From NCBI GenBank assembly GCA_028564925.1, contig CM053028.1, positions 445,210,022 through 445,274,021 on the forward strand: a stretch of DNA of 64,000 bases, in the 5' to 3' direction. The notes beneath the pieces are model-generated. The model was not told where the DNA came from, made no database searches, and saw only the letters and a list, made by a program, of their open reading frames with translations. The DNA comes from Lithobates sylvaticus (taxonomy: Eukaryota; Chordata; Amphibia; Anura; Ranidae). This document shows positions 22,260 through 32,974 of this stretch, in pieces; position 1 is the stretch's first letter, and the number at the start of each line of letters is the position of its first letter. The translations under genes were made by a program, and so were the position numbers.

Positions 22260-22700
22260 TGAACCTTTTTGGCCCTCTTAGAGATCTTTAAAATGGAGTC
22301 CATTCAAACAGTACAACCAGACAGACGGATGGCACTGCTGGATCCTCAGGATGCCTATCCTCCCATCCCAAATTTTTTCCTTTCCTTTTCCTTCCAAAAT
22401 AAGTAAGTTTGGCGATCGGTTAGACGCATTTCCACTTTAACAGCCTACCTTTTGGCTTATAAATATCTCTGAGAATGTTTGCAAGGGTCTCAGTGCCGTG
22501 TCAGCTCCACTCAGAGAACGGGTTTGCCACTACCTGGACGTCATTCTTCTTCTATCCAAAGGACTGGAATAATAAATGGCTTTGGTAAACCCCTATGTTA
22601 CACACGCTTTTCAGACTCGTGCTTCTTCTACAAAAAGGACAGTTTGTTTGTGAGTAGGCAGGTACATTTCAAACAGACAATATCAAATTAACAAGGGATA
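22260..22700 (+). mobile_element. reverse-transcriptase fossil, DIRS-like
   Basis: Plus-strand remnant. FKMESIQTV (about 22288) followed by MALLDPQDAY resembles the first catalytic block, and text near 22530-22560 reads like HYLD..LLLSKD, the second. It resembles the DIRS-type reverse transcriptase at 18735-19247 but lies on the opposite strand. Broken, several breaks; the rest of the element is not recognisable. Confidence 0.55.
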
Positions 22701-22774
22701 CCAACCTCCTTGAGGTTAAAAAATAGAAGATAATGTTATTATGGTAAATTGACACACCAAAAAAATAAAGAATA

Positions 22775-23432
22775 ACCGTATTTATCTGCGTATAACACGC
22801 CGTAAAAAATTACATTTAAATGCCTATCAATGCAGCCTTATCAGTGTCCATCTGCAGCCTTGTCCAGTGTCATTTGCAGCCTTGTCAGTGTCATTTGGAG
22901 CCTTGCCCAATGTCATTTGCAGCCTTGTCAGTGTCATTTGCAGCCTTGTCCAGTGTCATTTGCAGCCTTGCCCAGTGACATTGCAGCCTTGTCAGTCTCA
23001 CTGCAGTTTAAATATGGCGCCTCTGAGATACACAGAGCCGGTCCTGTGTATCTCGGCTCCTCTCGCAGTCCCGCCCTATGATGGACATAACATAGGTCCA
23101 ATGGCCGTGACTGTTAGCAGAGACAAGAGGAGCCGAGCACCGTCAATATACATACATAGCCGAGTGTACTCGACTAGGCTCGGCTCCTCTCTGCTCCGCT
23201 TACAGTCACGCCCAGTCCCTGTGTTATTTCCATCATAGGGCGGGACTGGGCGTGACTTTGAGTGGAACCGAGAGGAGCCGAGCCTAGCCGAGTGCACTCG
23301 GCTATGTATGTATATCGGCGGCGCTCGCTCCCCCGCTCACAATCATCGGGGGATCGGCGTATAACACGCACCCATGATTTCCCCCTGATTTTAAGGGGAA
23401 AAAAGTGCATGTTATACGCCGATAAATACAGT
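22775..23432. mobile_element. MITE of the GCGTATAACACGC family, copy 1 (658 bp)
   Basis: Begins ACCGTATTTATCTGCGTATA and ends with the complementary GTTATACGCCGATAAATACA plus GT. Flanked on both sides by ATA (22772-22774, 23433-23435). Internal sequence is GC-rich (GGCTCGGCTCC / GGAGCCGAGCC inverted blocks around 23120-23290) and holds a 22-bp minisatellite. Copy 2 is at 55911-56741. Confidence 0.75.
22843..23005. repeat. 22-bp minisatellite inside MITE
   Basis: About seven units of CAGTGTCATTTGCAGCCTTG with a two-base joint, somewhat degenerate. Copy 2 of the MITE carries the same unit in the opposite orientation. Confidence 0.8.
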
Positions 23433-23435
23433 ATA

Positions 23436-23811
23436 CAGTAAACCCCCCTCCATCGCTGGGGTTATGTTCCGGACCCACCCGCGAAAAGTGAAAAACCACG
23501 AAATAGAAAGACCCTATTTAAATACACCCTAGGCATGTTTTGTTAATTTTTTAATAGCATTTAAAGGTCTTTAAACACACTTTTATGCAATAGAAACACA
23601 TTAAAGATAGAGAGAGAGATCAAGAGGATTTTTTAAAACACAAAAATATTGTCTTAACAGTACAGTATACTGACAGTACAGTTAAAAATAGAGTACATAA
23701 CTGCGAAAATGGCGAAATATTACCACAATATCAGAATAACAGGTCCTAATTAAAATACCGCGATATACCGGGACCGCAAAAACTGAACCGCGATATAGCG
23801 GGGGTTTACTG
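23436..23811. mobile_element. TA-flanked MITE, pogo/Tigger-like (376 bp)
   Basis: Ends CAGTAAACCCCC and GGGGGTTTACTG, with TA on both sides (23434-23435 and 23812-23813). Inner ends repeat CGCGATAT / ATCGC-type words. It landed at the very edge of the preceding MITE and shares its flanking ATA. TIR form and TA target suggest a Tigger/pogo derivative (inference). Confidence 0.75.
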
Positions 23812-23813
23812 TA

Positions 23814-24114
23814 TATGGAGATCACTAGAAAATAATTTTTCAATAATCCAAAAGAAAGGAGATCTTGATGAAATAAAAAAAAAAGATGACTATAAAAAGT
23901 AATTGTAAACATTATTATGGAGATCTGGCTTTAAAAAAATAAAAGATTATTCATGAGATCACGAGAAATAATAAAGAAATCAGTTTGTGAGAACTCTGTG
24001 TGAATATCAGCAGCAAAACAACTTCATTATTCTAGCATTATAAAGCACAAAAGAATGTGCTGCATTAAAAGATCACAGAATTTGCAGCGTGAGAAATGTG
24101 CTATCTCCATTACG
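23814..24114. other. AT-rich, no gene seen
   Basis: A-rich sequence with no recognised repeat or coding frame. Confidence 0.5.
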
Positions 24115-24390
24115 AACGCTAGTTTTACCAGACTGAGCGCTTCAGTCTCGTACTTGCTTCAGAGCATGCGTGGTTTTTGGTGCGTCGGAACAGCATACAG
24201 ATGAGCGTTTTTTCCAAAAGGAGATTTTTCCGTCGGAAAAATATAGAACGTGTTCTCTATCTAAGTCCGTCTGAATTTTCGATGCAAAAAGTCTAAAGGG
24301 GCATACACACGGTCGGAATATACGATGAAAAGCTCCCATCGGACTTTTTCTGTTGGAAATTCCGACCATGAGTACGCAGCATAAGATGTT
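24115..24390. mobile_element. palindromic MITE, diverged copy C
   Basis: Contains GGCATACACACGGTCGGAAT (24300), GACTTTTTCTGTTGGAAATTC and upstream TTTTTCCGTCGGAAAAA, the complementary word set of the CCATACACACGGTCGGA family. The end at TCCGACCATGAGTACGC is degraded and the edges are approximate. Confidence 0.55.
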
Positions 24391-25639
24391 TTCCAGCAGC
24401 AACTTGTGAGGAAAGGATTTAGAACACATAGTGTCTGATACCCCCTCACAATTATATTGCAGCAATTATGCTCATCTCTGCTTGAAAATGAACACCTACA
24501 CATAAAACCATTTCACTTAGATCAGTCCTCTTTTGAAAGAGCCTCCCTGTGCCAAAAATGTCAGAATTACCTGCTGTCATTAAGATGAATGTAAATTACA
24601 TTTTGTAATGACAGTTTAAATTTTATTATTATTTCATGTTAATAGAAAGATCATAAAATGTGTATATTTTTCTGAATTCAATTAGGTACATTTCTATAAC
24701 ATTTAAAAAAATAAAATGACAGACACAGGTTTACAGTATATATAGAGTGAAATATTATGAATTGTTTGTTTTACACCTTCTGAACAGTTACGTTCATAAA
24801 ATTATCTTTATGATTAATTTCCACTTGCTTAGGCAGGAGTCACATTTTAGTGCAGTTAATCAAGTGAGTGTCGTGATCCTAATGTCCACTAAACCTGGCT
24901 GCCTAGATACTCTTCCTGGTGCCAAAGAGCTGGTTTCCCAGTAAATGGCTAGACTTCATTCCCGCATTCACCTCAGCTGTCAATAGGAATCTGTATTATT
25001 TGTGCTTTGACATCAAGGTTTCATTGATTTGTGAGGCATTAGATGTTGTATAACTTTATTATTAACCAGTTCACCTCTGAAGTATTTTCTTTTCATTTTT
25101 GCACGCATGTTAAAATCTGCATTTTTAGATAGAAGCTTACTTGAAACCTTCAAACATTATACATTTTTTGAAAGCTTGCAATCACAAGTGGGCTAACAAG
25201 CCCCATATGTTATAGCACTGGGAAGATGACTGGAATTCTTATAGAGGCATCTGAAGCCTACTAGACCTCATGTATCTTCTGCCCTCTACTACAGACTTTG
25301 TTCAGTCAGTTGTTAAATGGACTTTGCAGTCGAGATTTTGACAGCTCTGAACCCAGATGTGCTCAGAGCTAGGCGCTTCTGGGTTCACACTCTACAGACT
25401 TTGAGAAATTAATATTCCTTAATGTCCCATCACTGATCATGCTGGTAAGATTTCTTGTGTTCCCTGGCTCCTAGAAGCAGCAGGAGAGCCTGAGAACTGT
25501 GGGTCCAGCAGGAGGGGCAGCACACTGTGAGTCTCATAAAAATGATCAGATTGCTCTACAGCCTCGCAGGTCACTTTTACTTAAAAGCCAGGAGCCTGCT
25601 GAGAAAATAAAAAATACTCTAAAGATCTTTTTGGAGTGG
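24391..25639. other. no gene seen
   Basis: Looks like unique AT-rich intergenic sequence. Nothing protein-like in any frame and no recognised repeat. Confidence 0.5.
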
Positions 25640-25780
25640 GAAGGGGCTTTAGGAAAAATATAAACAGAGCACATGGAGGCTATACAATAAAACATGATAA
25701 AGACACACCGGCCATTCATTACATTATGACAACTGATGGGTAAAGTGAATAACATTGATTATCTCAATACAATAGCATCT
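25640..25780 (+). mobile_element. Tc1/mariner-type relic, 5' piece
   Basis: AATAAAACATGATAAAG, GGCCATTCATTACATTATGA, AAGTGAATAACATTGATTAT and ATACAATAGCATCT run up to the L1 insertion point. The sequence resumes after the L1 at 33441 with GAAAATGGGTAGGATATATT. I recognise the combination as the 5' part of a vertebrate Tc1-type element. Confidence 0.6.
25766..25780. repeat. L1 target-site duplication, left
   Basis: AATACAATAGCATCT, repeated exactly at 33426-33440. Confidence 0.95.
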
Positions 25781-27764
25781 CAGAATGGACGTACGGACGT
25801 AGCGTCCGCACGGAGGGAGGAGTCTGAGCCTGAGGGCTGAGGAAGAGCAGACGTGCAGAGAGGGAGGACGCGGGTTCGCTCCGTAGATGAGATGCGGCGG
25901 ATGCCTGCCCGCCCTCCCGGGAAAAAGGACTGCAGGATTTAGGAGCCCCACCGCAAAAAGAAATGCAAGGCAAGCGGCAAAGTAGCGGTGCAGACCGAGA
26001 CCTGTAGCCCCTGCCCTCCACACCCACCCCGCCCCCTCCAACCCTCCTCCCGGAACACAGCGCATCGGTGCAAACGGACCCACAAACAGCCACAAACAAT
26101 ACGCTGTCAGCTAAGCTATGAATCGACGAACGTGAGTATGCAACATACCCTCTCTGGACCCGACGCCTCCCGGAGGTAAGATCAATCCAATCTACTGACC
26201 TGTGGTATAGAGGGTAGCTCTAAGGCTGAACAATACGATAGGATTTTTTTTTTTTTTTCTTGCGTTGGATGGTTTTTAGTATGTCTTGATTCCCCGGCTG
26301 CGGTTGGTCTCCTTTTTTTTTTTTTTTTGTTTTCTTTTGCAAGACTGGTCTGGCTATTTTTGGGGGCAGGTTAATAGGCCCCTGAATAAAGAGAGGACTA
26401 GCACCTAGAATCTAGTCCCTGCGCCCTCAGGATTGTGAAAGACCCACCTGTACCCTGTTTTATTTTTTTGCATCATGCAGACCTCAGCGTGGCATCATGT
26501 ACAGTGGGGGAATTAAAGGGGAGAGGCGCAAACCATTGCCAGAAGGTGAATAAACGTATCCTTAGACCTAAGGTGCCCAGGCCATCCCCGGTAAGGGGTA
26601 ATACCCCACGCTGATTGTTACAAAGGAGCAGCCTGGAGGTGCCCAGGAGGGAGCAAGTAGAGGCACAGACCCAGAGAATAATAGCAAACAATAAGCAGAG
26701 AACCCAGGAGATAAGACCCCGTGCTTAACGCACCCAGGCGGTGACGGAGGCTGCTACACTCCGGGAATCCACAGCCCCCCTACCTCCCCCTCTTTTTGTG
26801 CTGGACCTTAGGAGGATATATTACAATCTACCATTTGGAAAAATTTTTTACTGTTTACTCTCACCCAGCTTCCGTGGTGTGCAGGGTTTGTCGAGAGAGC
26901 CTGGTTTGATGCGCGGACTGGGCTTGAGGGGTGTGTGGTGAAGTTTTCGGCCCTGGAGTGGGAGGTGGCCTCCTCATTGGGGGTGCAGCTGATCAATGTT
27001 TGGCAGGGACCTGAGGTCTGAGCTATTTCCCTGTAACCACAATCCAAGGTCTTTTAAGCAAGCTGAAGAAGGCTCCCCCCTCATTTCTTTAACAGCCAAC
27101 CCACCCTAGTGAGCCCCCCCGAAGGCCCAAAAGAAGTTAATAAATAAAAACATCTTTACAAAGCCCTGAAAGAGTCCCGAGAGACGACCAAGGCCAGTCC
27201 TTCAGAGGGAAATAAACCTGTATAAAACTCCAAGGGGTTAAAAGGAAACACAGAAAGGAGTGGGTAATCTTGAGAAAAATCGAGGGAGACACGTACAGAG
27301 GACAGGAGCACAAAGAGACTTAACCAGGGATAGATCGTGCAAGGTCACGAAAAACCGCTGGAGCATTAGAAGGGGGCATCAGGAAAGACAGAGACCACGC
27401 CGGCACGTTCACCAGCTGAGCGTAGCTGAATAAAGATCCCTAGAACAAATTAAGGGGATAGCTAGACAGCTAAACTTCCCCCGGGCCTCCTCTTAGGTTA
27501 CTCCCGGAGAGGTATAAACTCCCCGGGAGTCTCAGAGAACAGGAGCGGCAGATCAGGGCGAGAAGAGGGGGCAGGGCCCAGGTTGGGAAGCCCAGACGGT
27601 CTTAAGCACTGATTTCTGAGACCACAAGTCCACAAAACATCAAGGGCCAAGCCCACCCCTAAAGAGAAGACCATAGTCAGTCTAAGGCTGAGGAAAAAGG
27701 GTCAAGGCGGCCCAGGATTATAATAAGACTGGGGAAGAGAATAAGACCCACCAAGAAGGTCAAC
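25781..27764 (+). promoter_or_regulatory. L1 5' UTR, presumed internal promoter
   Basis: About 2 kb, GC- and CpG-rich in the first 350 bp (TACGGACGTAGCGTCCGC near the start). No long sense frame. Full-length L1 elements are transcribed from a promoter in this region. I cannot point to specific factor sites. Antisense frames at 25724-26099 are compositional. Confidence 0.6.
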
Positions 27765-28817
27765 ATGAGCAAAGACCAAGCAAAACAGCCAAAGAAAGCA
27801 TCCACTAAAGGGAGCAAAGGGGAGACAAGTACAATCAAACATTATTTAAGGCAGGGTGCAAGCCCAAAATCTCTAGGAAAGGATACTCAGGCTGGAACCA
27901 CCCCGGACAGCAGGGGTGGGGCCGAAGGGGAAATTAATAACTCTAGAGCGGACCTCACATTGGAGACTGAGATAGATCTCAGCCGGGGAGAAGATCAACA
28001 GGCAGGAGCTCACATCCCCAACAAATTCGAAATGGAGGCGATGCTACTGCGCCTGGAAAATGCAATTAAATTTGAAATCAATTCGCTGCGTGAAGACATG
28101 GGCCATCTGTTGTCTAGGGTAGAAGTGGTGGAGGGGAGAGCGGATTCTACAGATCTGGAAATCTCCAGGCTAAAATCGCAATTGGAAAGTGCCTCCTTTA
28201 CCCAGAGAGACACCCTATACAAGATTGAGGACCAGGAGAATAGGGACAGGAGGCAAAATCTGAGGCTGCGCGCCGTCCCGGAACAAAGAGGGGAAGACGT
28301 AGAAAAAAAACTATGGGCAATCCTGGGCCCAATAAGCGGCAAGGACTCTGAACACTTTCCTGACATAGAAAGGATTCATCGAGTAGGAAGATTTGAAAGG
28401 CGCGATTCGGGGAGAGCACGGGACATAATTGTTAGATTCAGTCACTTCAAAGAAAAAGAGGACCTTTGGGCAAAAATAAGAAATAAGTCACCCCTTATGT
28501 ACGAGGGCGTCGAAATACAAGTGTTTGCAGACCTATCGGCCCGTACCCTTGAAAGAAGAAGACACCAAAAACCCCTGCTGGAAATCCTAAGAAAGGAAAA
28601 TATAAGATACAACTGGGGCTTCCCCTCATGTTTAATAGGGTCAAAAGAGGGGTGCACGGCCAGATTGAGGTACCCAGAAGAAGTGCAAAGTTTTTGCACG
28701 AAACTCGGGATACCAGTCCCGGATCTTCAGGGTTGGAATGAAATGGAGGGTGTGGGGGAGCCCCGGAGGAGGGGCGGGGGAGGGGAGGGAGGAGGGGAGA
28801 ATCCCCACCTGACGTAG
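27765..28817 (+). CDS. L1 ORF1 protein (RNA-binding chaperone)
   Basis: 350 residues. ORF1p coats the L1 transcript in the cytoplasm as a trimer and acts as a nucleic-acid chaperone. Seen here: a Lys/Ser/Gly-rich basic N-terminus (1-50); a predicted coiled coil around 86-160 (NKFEMEAMLLRLENAIKFEI with heptad Leu/Ile, then LEISRLKSQLES); an RRM-like region about 162-240 (RRQNLRLRAVPEQRGEDVE, IERIHRVGR, RARDIIVRF); and a C-terminal domain about 241-320 (VEIQVFADLSARTLERRR, IRYNWGFPSCL). It ends in an Arg/Gly-rich tail (329-350). The start follows GAAGGTCAACATGAGC, and no earlier in-frame candidate was considered better. The frame is fully open. Domain assignment rests on family resemblance; the L1 grouping is firm, the exact subfamily is not. 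Confidence 0.93.
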   Translation: MSKDQAKQPKKASTKGSKGETSTIKHYLRQGASPKSLGKDTQAGTTPDSRGGAEGEINNSRADLTLETEIDLSRGEDQQAGAHIPNKFEMEAMLLRLENAIKFEINSLREDMGHLLSRVEVVEGRADSTDLEISRLKSQLESASFTQRDTLYKIEDQENRDRRQNLRLRAVPEQRGEDVEKKLWAILGPISGKDSEHFPDIERIHRVGRFERRDSGRARDIIVRFSHFKEKEDLWAKIRNKSPLMYEGVEIQVFADLSARTLERRRHQKPLLEILRKENIRYNWGFPSCLIGSKEGCTARLRYPEEVQSFCTKLGIPVPDLQGWNEMEGVGEPRRRGGGGEGGGENPHLT

Positions 28818-29158
28818 GAAACTAACCTGCTCAACTCGGCCCTACCCCCCCCCCCCCCCCCACGACGGCCTGGGATTCCAGGCCGCGGGGGGGGAGGGGA
28901 GGGCTAAATAAACTCCACCTCACCAGGATCTAGTGTCTGAGGGAAGCCACAAAGGATGGCCCCCAAAGACTTAGAGACCCTAGTTGGGGCAAGAGAGGGA
29001 GGGGAGGGGGGAGGGGGGAGAGGGATAGGGGGGGGGTGGAGGGGGGGAAGGATGGGAGGGGCAAGGGAGGGAGGGGGGGACCCGGGAGAAAGGGGGAGGG
29101 GGACCCCACCCGCCGCTAGGCCGCCACCAATACTAAAATCTCATTATACTCGTATACC
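28818..29158 (+). other. L1 inter-ORF spacer, G/C-tract rich
   Basis: 341 bp between ORF1 and ORF2. It has a C17-like run at 28844-28861 and, from about 28984 to 29110, many runs of three to seven G, which could form G-quadruplexes in the sense RNA. A short frame from 28956 is compositional. ORF2 must be reached across this spacer by reinitiation or another unusual route, as in other L1s. Confidence 0.8.
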
Positions 29159-32100
29159 ATGAAAGACATCGAAATTAAATTTCTATCCTATAACGTAAAA
29201 GGCTTAAATTCCCCCGGTAAGCGCCTCAAGGTTCTAGAGGAAGTAGAGAGATATAGGGCCGGAATAGTTTTTTTGCAGGAGACCCATCTGGCACACACTT
29301 CTAATATCAGATTATTTTCTCCGGCTTTCCCAAACTGGATCTATGGAGACACCATTTCAAGCAGGGCAAGAGGAGTGGCCATTGGGTTCGCGAGGGATAT
29401 AGATTTCACGGTGGAGGGGAGACTGACGGACCCCGAGGGGAGATTCCTGTTTCTTAGGGGATCTCTCCTGGGGGTAGAATTCACACTGGCCAATGTTTAT
29501 GCCCCCAATTCCAAACCTATCCCATACCTTGAATCAATTCTGTGTAAATTGAGGGCCTTTAAAAAAGGGTTCCTGATCCTGATGGGGGATCTTAATTTTG
29601 TAATGGACCCCGCTCTAGACAGTACGTCTGGTGGGACGGGGAGGAGAAACGTCCAACTAAAACGATTAAGTAAAAAACTCTCAGAGGACCAACTGCTGGA
29701 TGTCTGGAGAATACAGCACCCGCAGATAAGAGATTATTCGTTCTTCTCCCCCGTCCACCAGACGTATTCCCGCATAGATTACATCCTGATAGAACACGGC
29801 ATTTTGGAAAGGATCAACGAATCAGACATTGGAATAGCCTCCCTCTCGGATCATGCTCCGATCTCCATGAGGCTAAGGTTTCCGGAATATAAACAAACCT
29901 TGAGTGGCTGGAAGCTCAACCCAGAATTATTACATGATGAAGAAATCAGGGACCATATTAGAAGGGAACTGGAATGGTTCTTCCAATGTAATGACAACGG
30001 GGAGGTGTCAGAAGCCCAACTATGGGACACCCACAAAGCATACGTAAGGGGGCTTCTGATAGCAAAAGCCTCATGGAAAAAAAAGGAGAGGATGAGAAAA
30101 ACGCAGGTTCTGACAGCCGGAATTAAAACTCTCGAGCAAAAGCACAAGTCCGGGGGGGTATTGAATCAGGGCATATATGGAGAGCTCACTGATAAGAGAG
30201 AGGAATTAAAAGACCTAGCCGAGCAGGAAGTTAGACAAAAGATCAATAAGATGGCCAGGGAACAGTATGTCTGGGGCAACAAGCCAGGGAAATATTTAGC
30301 AAGAAAACTGCAAAAACAGAAAACCAGAAATTTCATTGAAAAAATTCAAACAAGAAATGGGGAGATGAAGTTTATCCCTAGGGAAATAGCCGCTACTTTT
30401 AGAGAATATTATAAAGAACTTTACGATGTAAAAACAAAGGGAAACAACGATAGAGAGGAAAACAGCCGGAAAACCAGCGAGTTCCTAGGAAGGGCAGAGT
30501 TAACAGCATTGGGCGGGGAAGAGAGTGCAGAGCTGGAGAGACCAATAACTGAGGAAGAGATCTTAGCAGCTATCAATAACTCACCAACAGGGAAGAGCCC
30601 GGGCCCGGATGGGTTCACGGCCTCATATTATAAAACATTCAAGGATATCCTCATACCGCGAATGCAACGTTACATGAATGGTCTGGGGATAGAATATGAC
30701 ATGAGTGGGGAGGCCTTAAAGGCCACGGTCACTCTTCTGAGGAAGGATGGGAAGGATGGATCGGTGTGCTCAAACTATAGACCCATTTCTTTATTAAATT
30801 TCGATACTAAACTATACGCCAAGATTTTGGCGGATCGAATAAAGGGGCATTTGGGCACACTGATCCATCCGGACCAGGTGGGCTTTGTTCAGGGCAGAGA
30901 GGGGAGGGACAATGGGATACGTACACTGCTGGCCATACAGAGGATGAGAGATTCGAGAACCCCCAGTCTACTTCTCTCAATAGATGCTGAAAAAGCATTT
31001 GATAGGGTAGACTGGGGGTTCATGTTTAATACGCTACAGAGGATGGGTTTCGGACCAAGGATTATACAAAAAATTAAAACCTTATATACCCACCCGAAAG
31101 CAAACATCAAGGTTAACGGAACGGTCTCAGCTGAGTTCGAAATGTTTAACGGCACCAGGCAGGGATGCCCATTGTCCCCCCTCCTCTTCATTCTGTCCTT
31201 GGAACCGCTGTTGGCTACAATTCGCGGAAACCCAGAGGTAGAGGGCTGCAGAGTCGGCAGCGAGGAGCACAAACTTGCGGCCTTCGCTGACGATGTTCTC
31301 TTCTATGTCAGCTCACCCCAGAAGTCAGTTCCTATCCTCCTCAAAATCTTAAATGAATATGGGGAGTTAACAAACTTCAGAATCAACGCCACAAAAACGT
31401 TTATCCTCAATATTAATCTTAATGAAATAGAGAAACAGAACTTCCAGAAAATAGTTAGGTTTGTCTGGAAAAAACGGATAAAATATTTGGGAATAGAGCT
31501 GGCTAATAATCCCAGGAAAATATATAAAATAAATTATATCCCGCTTCTAGAGGAAATAAAAAAAAAATGCCAAGCGTACAAGGGAAAAATCCTGTCCTGG
31601 ACAGGTAGAATTAACACGGTAAAAATGATGATCTTACCAGTCATCACATATAAATTCCAGATGCTCCCTCTCCCCCTCCCAAAGCACTATCTCGGAAAGT
31701 TAAAAGCCATTATAATGAACTTCATTTGGAATTACAAAAAACATAGAATCTCGCTCCAAATATTAAAACAAGACAAAAACCAGGGTGGCCTGGCGGTCCC
31801 AGACCTAGAAAGTTACTACCACGCTATAGCACTATTGAGAATTGCAGAATGGGGGAAAACATGTAACACTAAAAGATGGGTTAGCTTAGAAGAGGCACTG
31901 AGTGAAGTCAATTTGGGGAGGATTGTGTGGAATCCCCCGAAATTCCGGTCACTGGGTGAGACAACGCACATAATCACAACCACCACTTTGAAAATTTGGG
32001 ATAAGATTTATAAAATATTTAATAAGACATACAATTCTCCACTAATAGCTTTAAAGGACAACCTAATGTTCCCACCAGGGATAAAGAAAATAGGGGGTGA

Positions 32101-32974
32101 ATGGATTAGAAATGATAGTATGAGGTTAGGGGAAATCATTAGCAAGGGGAAAGTTTTGGCACTACACGAGTTACAGAAGAATGAGGCGCTCTCCATAGAT
32201 GGGTGGCGGTATCGTCAGTTAACCCACTTCGCGGGGTCTCTCCCGGGCCCTTTAAGGGAGGCAGAGGACCTAACGAAGTTGGAGAAAATCTTCACGGCAG
32301 AATGTTCCAAAAAAAGAATCTCTAAAATTTATAAATTGCTGTTAGAAAAAGATAGACCTGAAATTCCGACATACCTCATTAAATGGGAGAGCGAATTAGG
32401 AACACAGTTAGAAGTAGGCACAAGTAAGAGAATCTTAAAATTAGCACACGGGTCGGCCGTTGACGCGAAAACGGCAGAAACTAATTTTAAGTGCATGGCC
32501 AGGTGGTATAGAACCCCTGACAAGGTTAGTAATTTTCGGAGGGACACTTCAGCAAACTGTTGGAGGGGGTGTGATCAAAGGGGTACAATGGGTCACCTAT
32601 GGTGGGAGTGTCATAAAATCAAAAAGTTTTGGGAGACTATCCTAAAATATATTAAAGAGATAACAACGATTGAGGTAAAAAACGACCCTTGGGTCGTACT
32701 GATGCATGCAACATCGAGGGAAATCAGGAAATATAAAGACTCATTGGTCCCTCATTTACTTAATGCGGCTAAAAAAGTAATTCCGAAGAGGTGGAAAGAC
32801 ATGGAAAGTCCCCCCTTATGGGAATGGGTAGACGCGGTTGAACATACATATACGTTGGAATATGTGCTAAACATTGGGGAAGAGGACAGAGAGGCCATGA
32901 GGGCCAGGTGGGAGAGCTGGAGAAAATTTAAGAGGTCATGGAGCTACAGGGAGGCTCTGCGAGTCCAGCCCTGA
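29159..32974 (+). CDS. L1 ORF2 protein: endonuclease and reverse transcriptase
   Basis: 1271 residues, the usual L1 ORF2 length. N-terminal APE-type endonuclease (about 1-240) with its landmarks in place: N12 (SYNVKG), E41 (QETH), Y114 (NVYAPN), D144/N146 (GDLN), D207 (RIDYIL) and D231-H232 (SDHAPI). Reverse transcriptase (about 470-760): SPGPDGFTASYYK, PISLLN, SIDAEKAFDRVDW with D609, GTRQGCPLSPLLF, and FADDVLFY with D711-D712. C-terminal zinc knuckle near 1134-1155 (CWRGC, then H and C in GHLWWEC). It nicks target DNA and copies the L1 RNA onto it in the nucleus. The frame has no interruption, so the protein could be active. The start ATG follows ORF1 by 341 bp. Confidence 0.97.
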   Translation: MKDIEIKFLSYNVKGLNSPGKRLKVLEEVERYRAGIVFLQETHLAHTSNIRLFSPAFPNWIYGDTISSRARGVAIGFARDIDFTVEGRLTDPEGRFLFLRGSLLGVEFTLANVYAPNSKPIPYLESILCKLRAFKKGFLILMGDLNFVMDPALDSTSGGTGRRNVQLKRLSKKLSEDQLLDVWRIQHPQIRDYSFFSPVHQTYSRIDYILIEHGILERINESDIGIASLSDHAPISMRLRFPEYKQTLSGWKLNPELLHDEEIRDHIRRELEWFFQCNDNGEVSEAQLWDTHKAYVRGLLIAKASWKKKERMRKTQVLTAGIKTLEQKHKSGGVLNQGIYGELTDKREELKDLAEQEVRQKINKMAREQYVWGNKPGKYLARKLQKQKTRNFIEKIQTRNGEMKFIPREIAATFREYYKELYDVKTKGNNDREENSRKTSEFLGRAELTALGGEESAELERPITEEEILAAINNSPTGKSPGPDGFTASYYKTFKDILIPRMQRYMNGLGIEYDMSGEALKATVTLLRKDGKDGSVCSNYRPISLLNFDTKLYAKILADRIKGHLGTLIHPDQVGFVQGREGRDNGIRTLLAIQRMRDSRTPSLLLSIDAEKAFDRVDWGFMFNTLQRMGFGPRIIQKIKTLYTHPKANIKVNGTVSAEFEMFNGTRQGCPLSPLLFILSLEPLLATIRGNPEVEGCRVGSEEHKLAAFADDVLFYVSSPQKSVPILLKILNEYGELTNFRINATKTFILNINLNEIEKQNFQKIVRFVWKKRIKYLGIELANNPRKIYKINYIPLLEEIKKKCQAYKGKILSWTGRINTVKMMILPVITYKFQMLPLPLPKHYLGKLKAIIMNFIWNYKKHRISLQILKQDKNQGGLAVPDLESYYHAIALLRIAEWGKTCNTKRWVSLEEALSEVNLGRIVWNPPKFRSLGETTHIITTTTLKIWDKIYKIFNKTYNSPLIALKDNLMFPPGIKKIGGEWIRNDSMRLGEIISKGKVLALHELQKNEALSIDGWRYRQLTHFAGSLPGPLREAEDLTKLEKIFTAECSKKRISKIYKLLLEKDRPEIPTYLIKWESELGTQLEVGTSKRILKLAHGSAVDAKTAETNFKCMARWYRTPDKVSNFRRDTSANCWRGCDQRGTMGHLWWECHKIKKFWETILKYIKEITTIEVKNDPWVVLMHATSREIRKYKDSLVPHLLNAAKKVIPKRWKDMESPPLWEWVDAVEHTYTLEYVLNIGEEDREAMRARWESWRKFKRSWSYREALRVQP

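Noticed and set aside
25724-26099. 123- and 111-residue minus-strand frames
   Set aside because: Antisense to the CpG-rich L1 5' UTR; compositional, no domain features.
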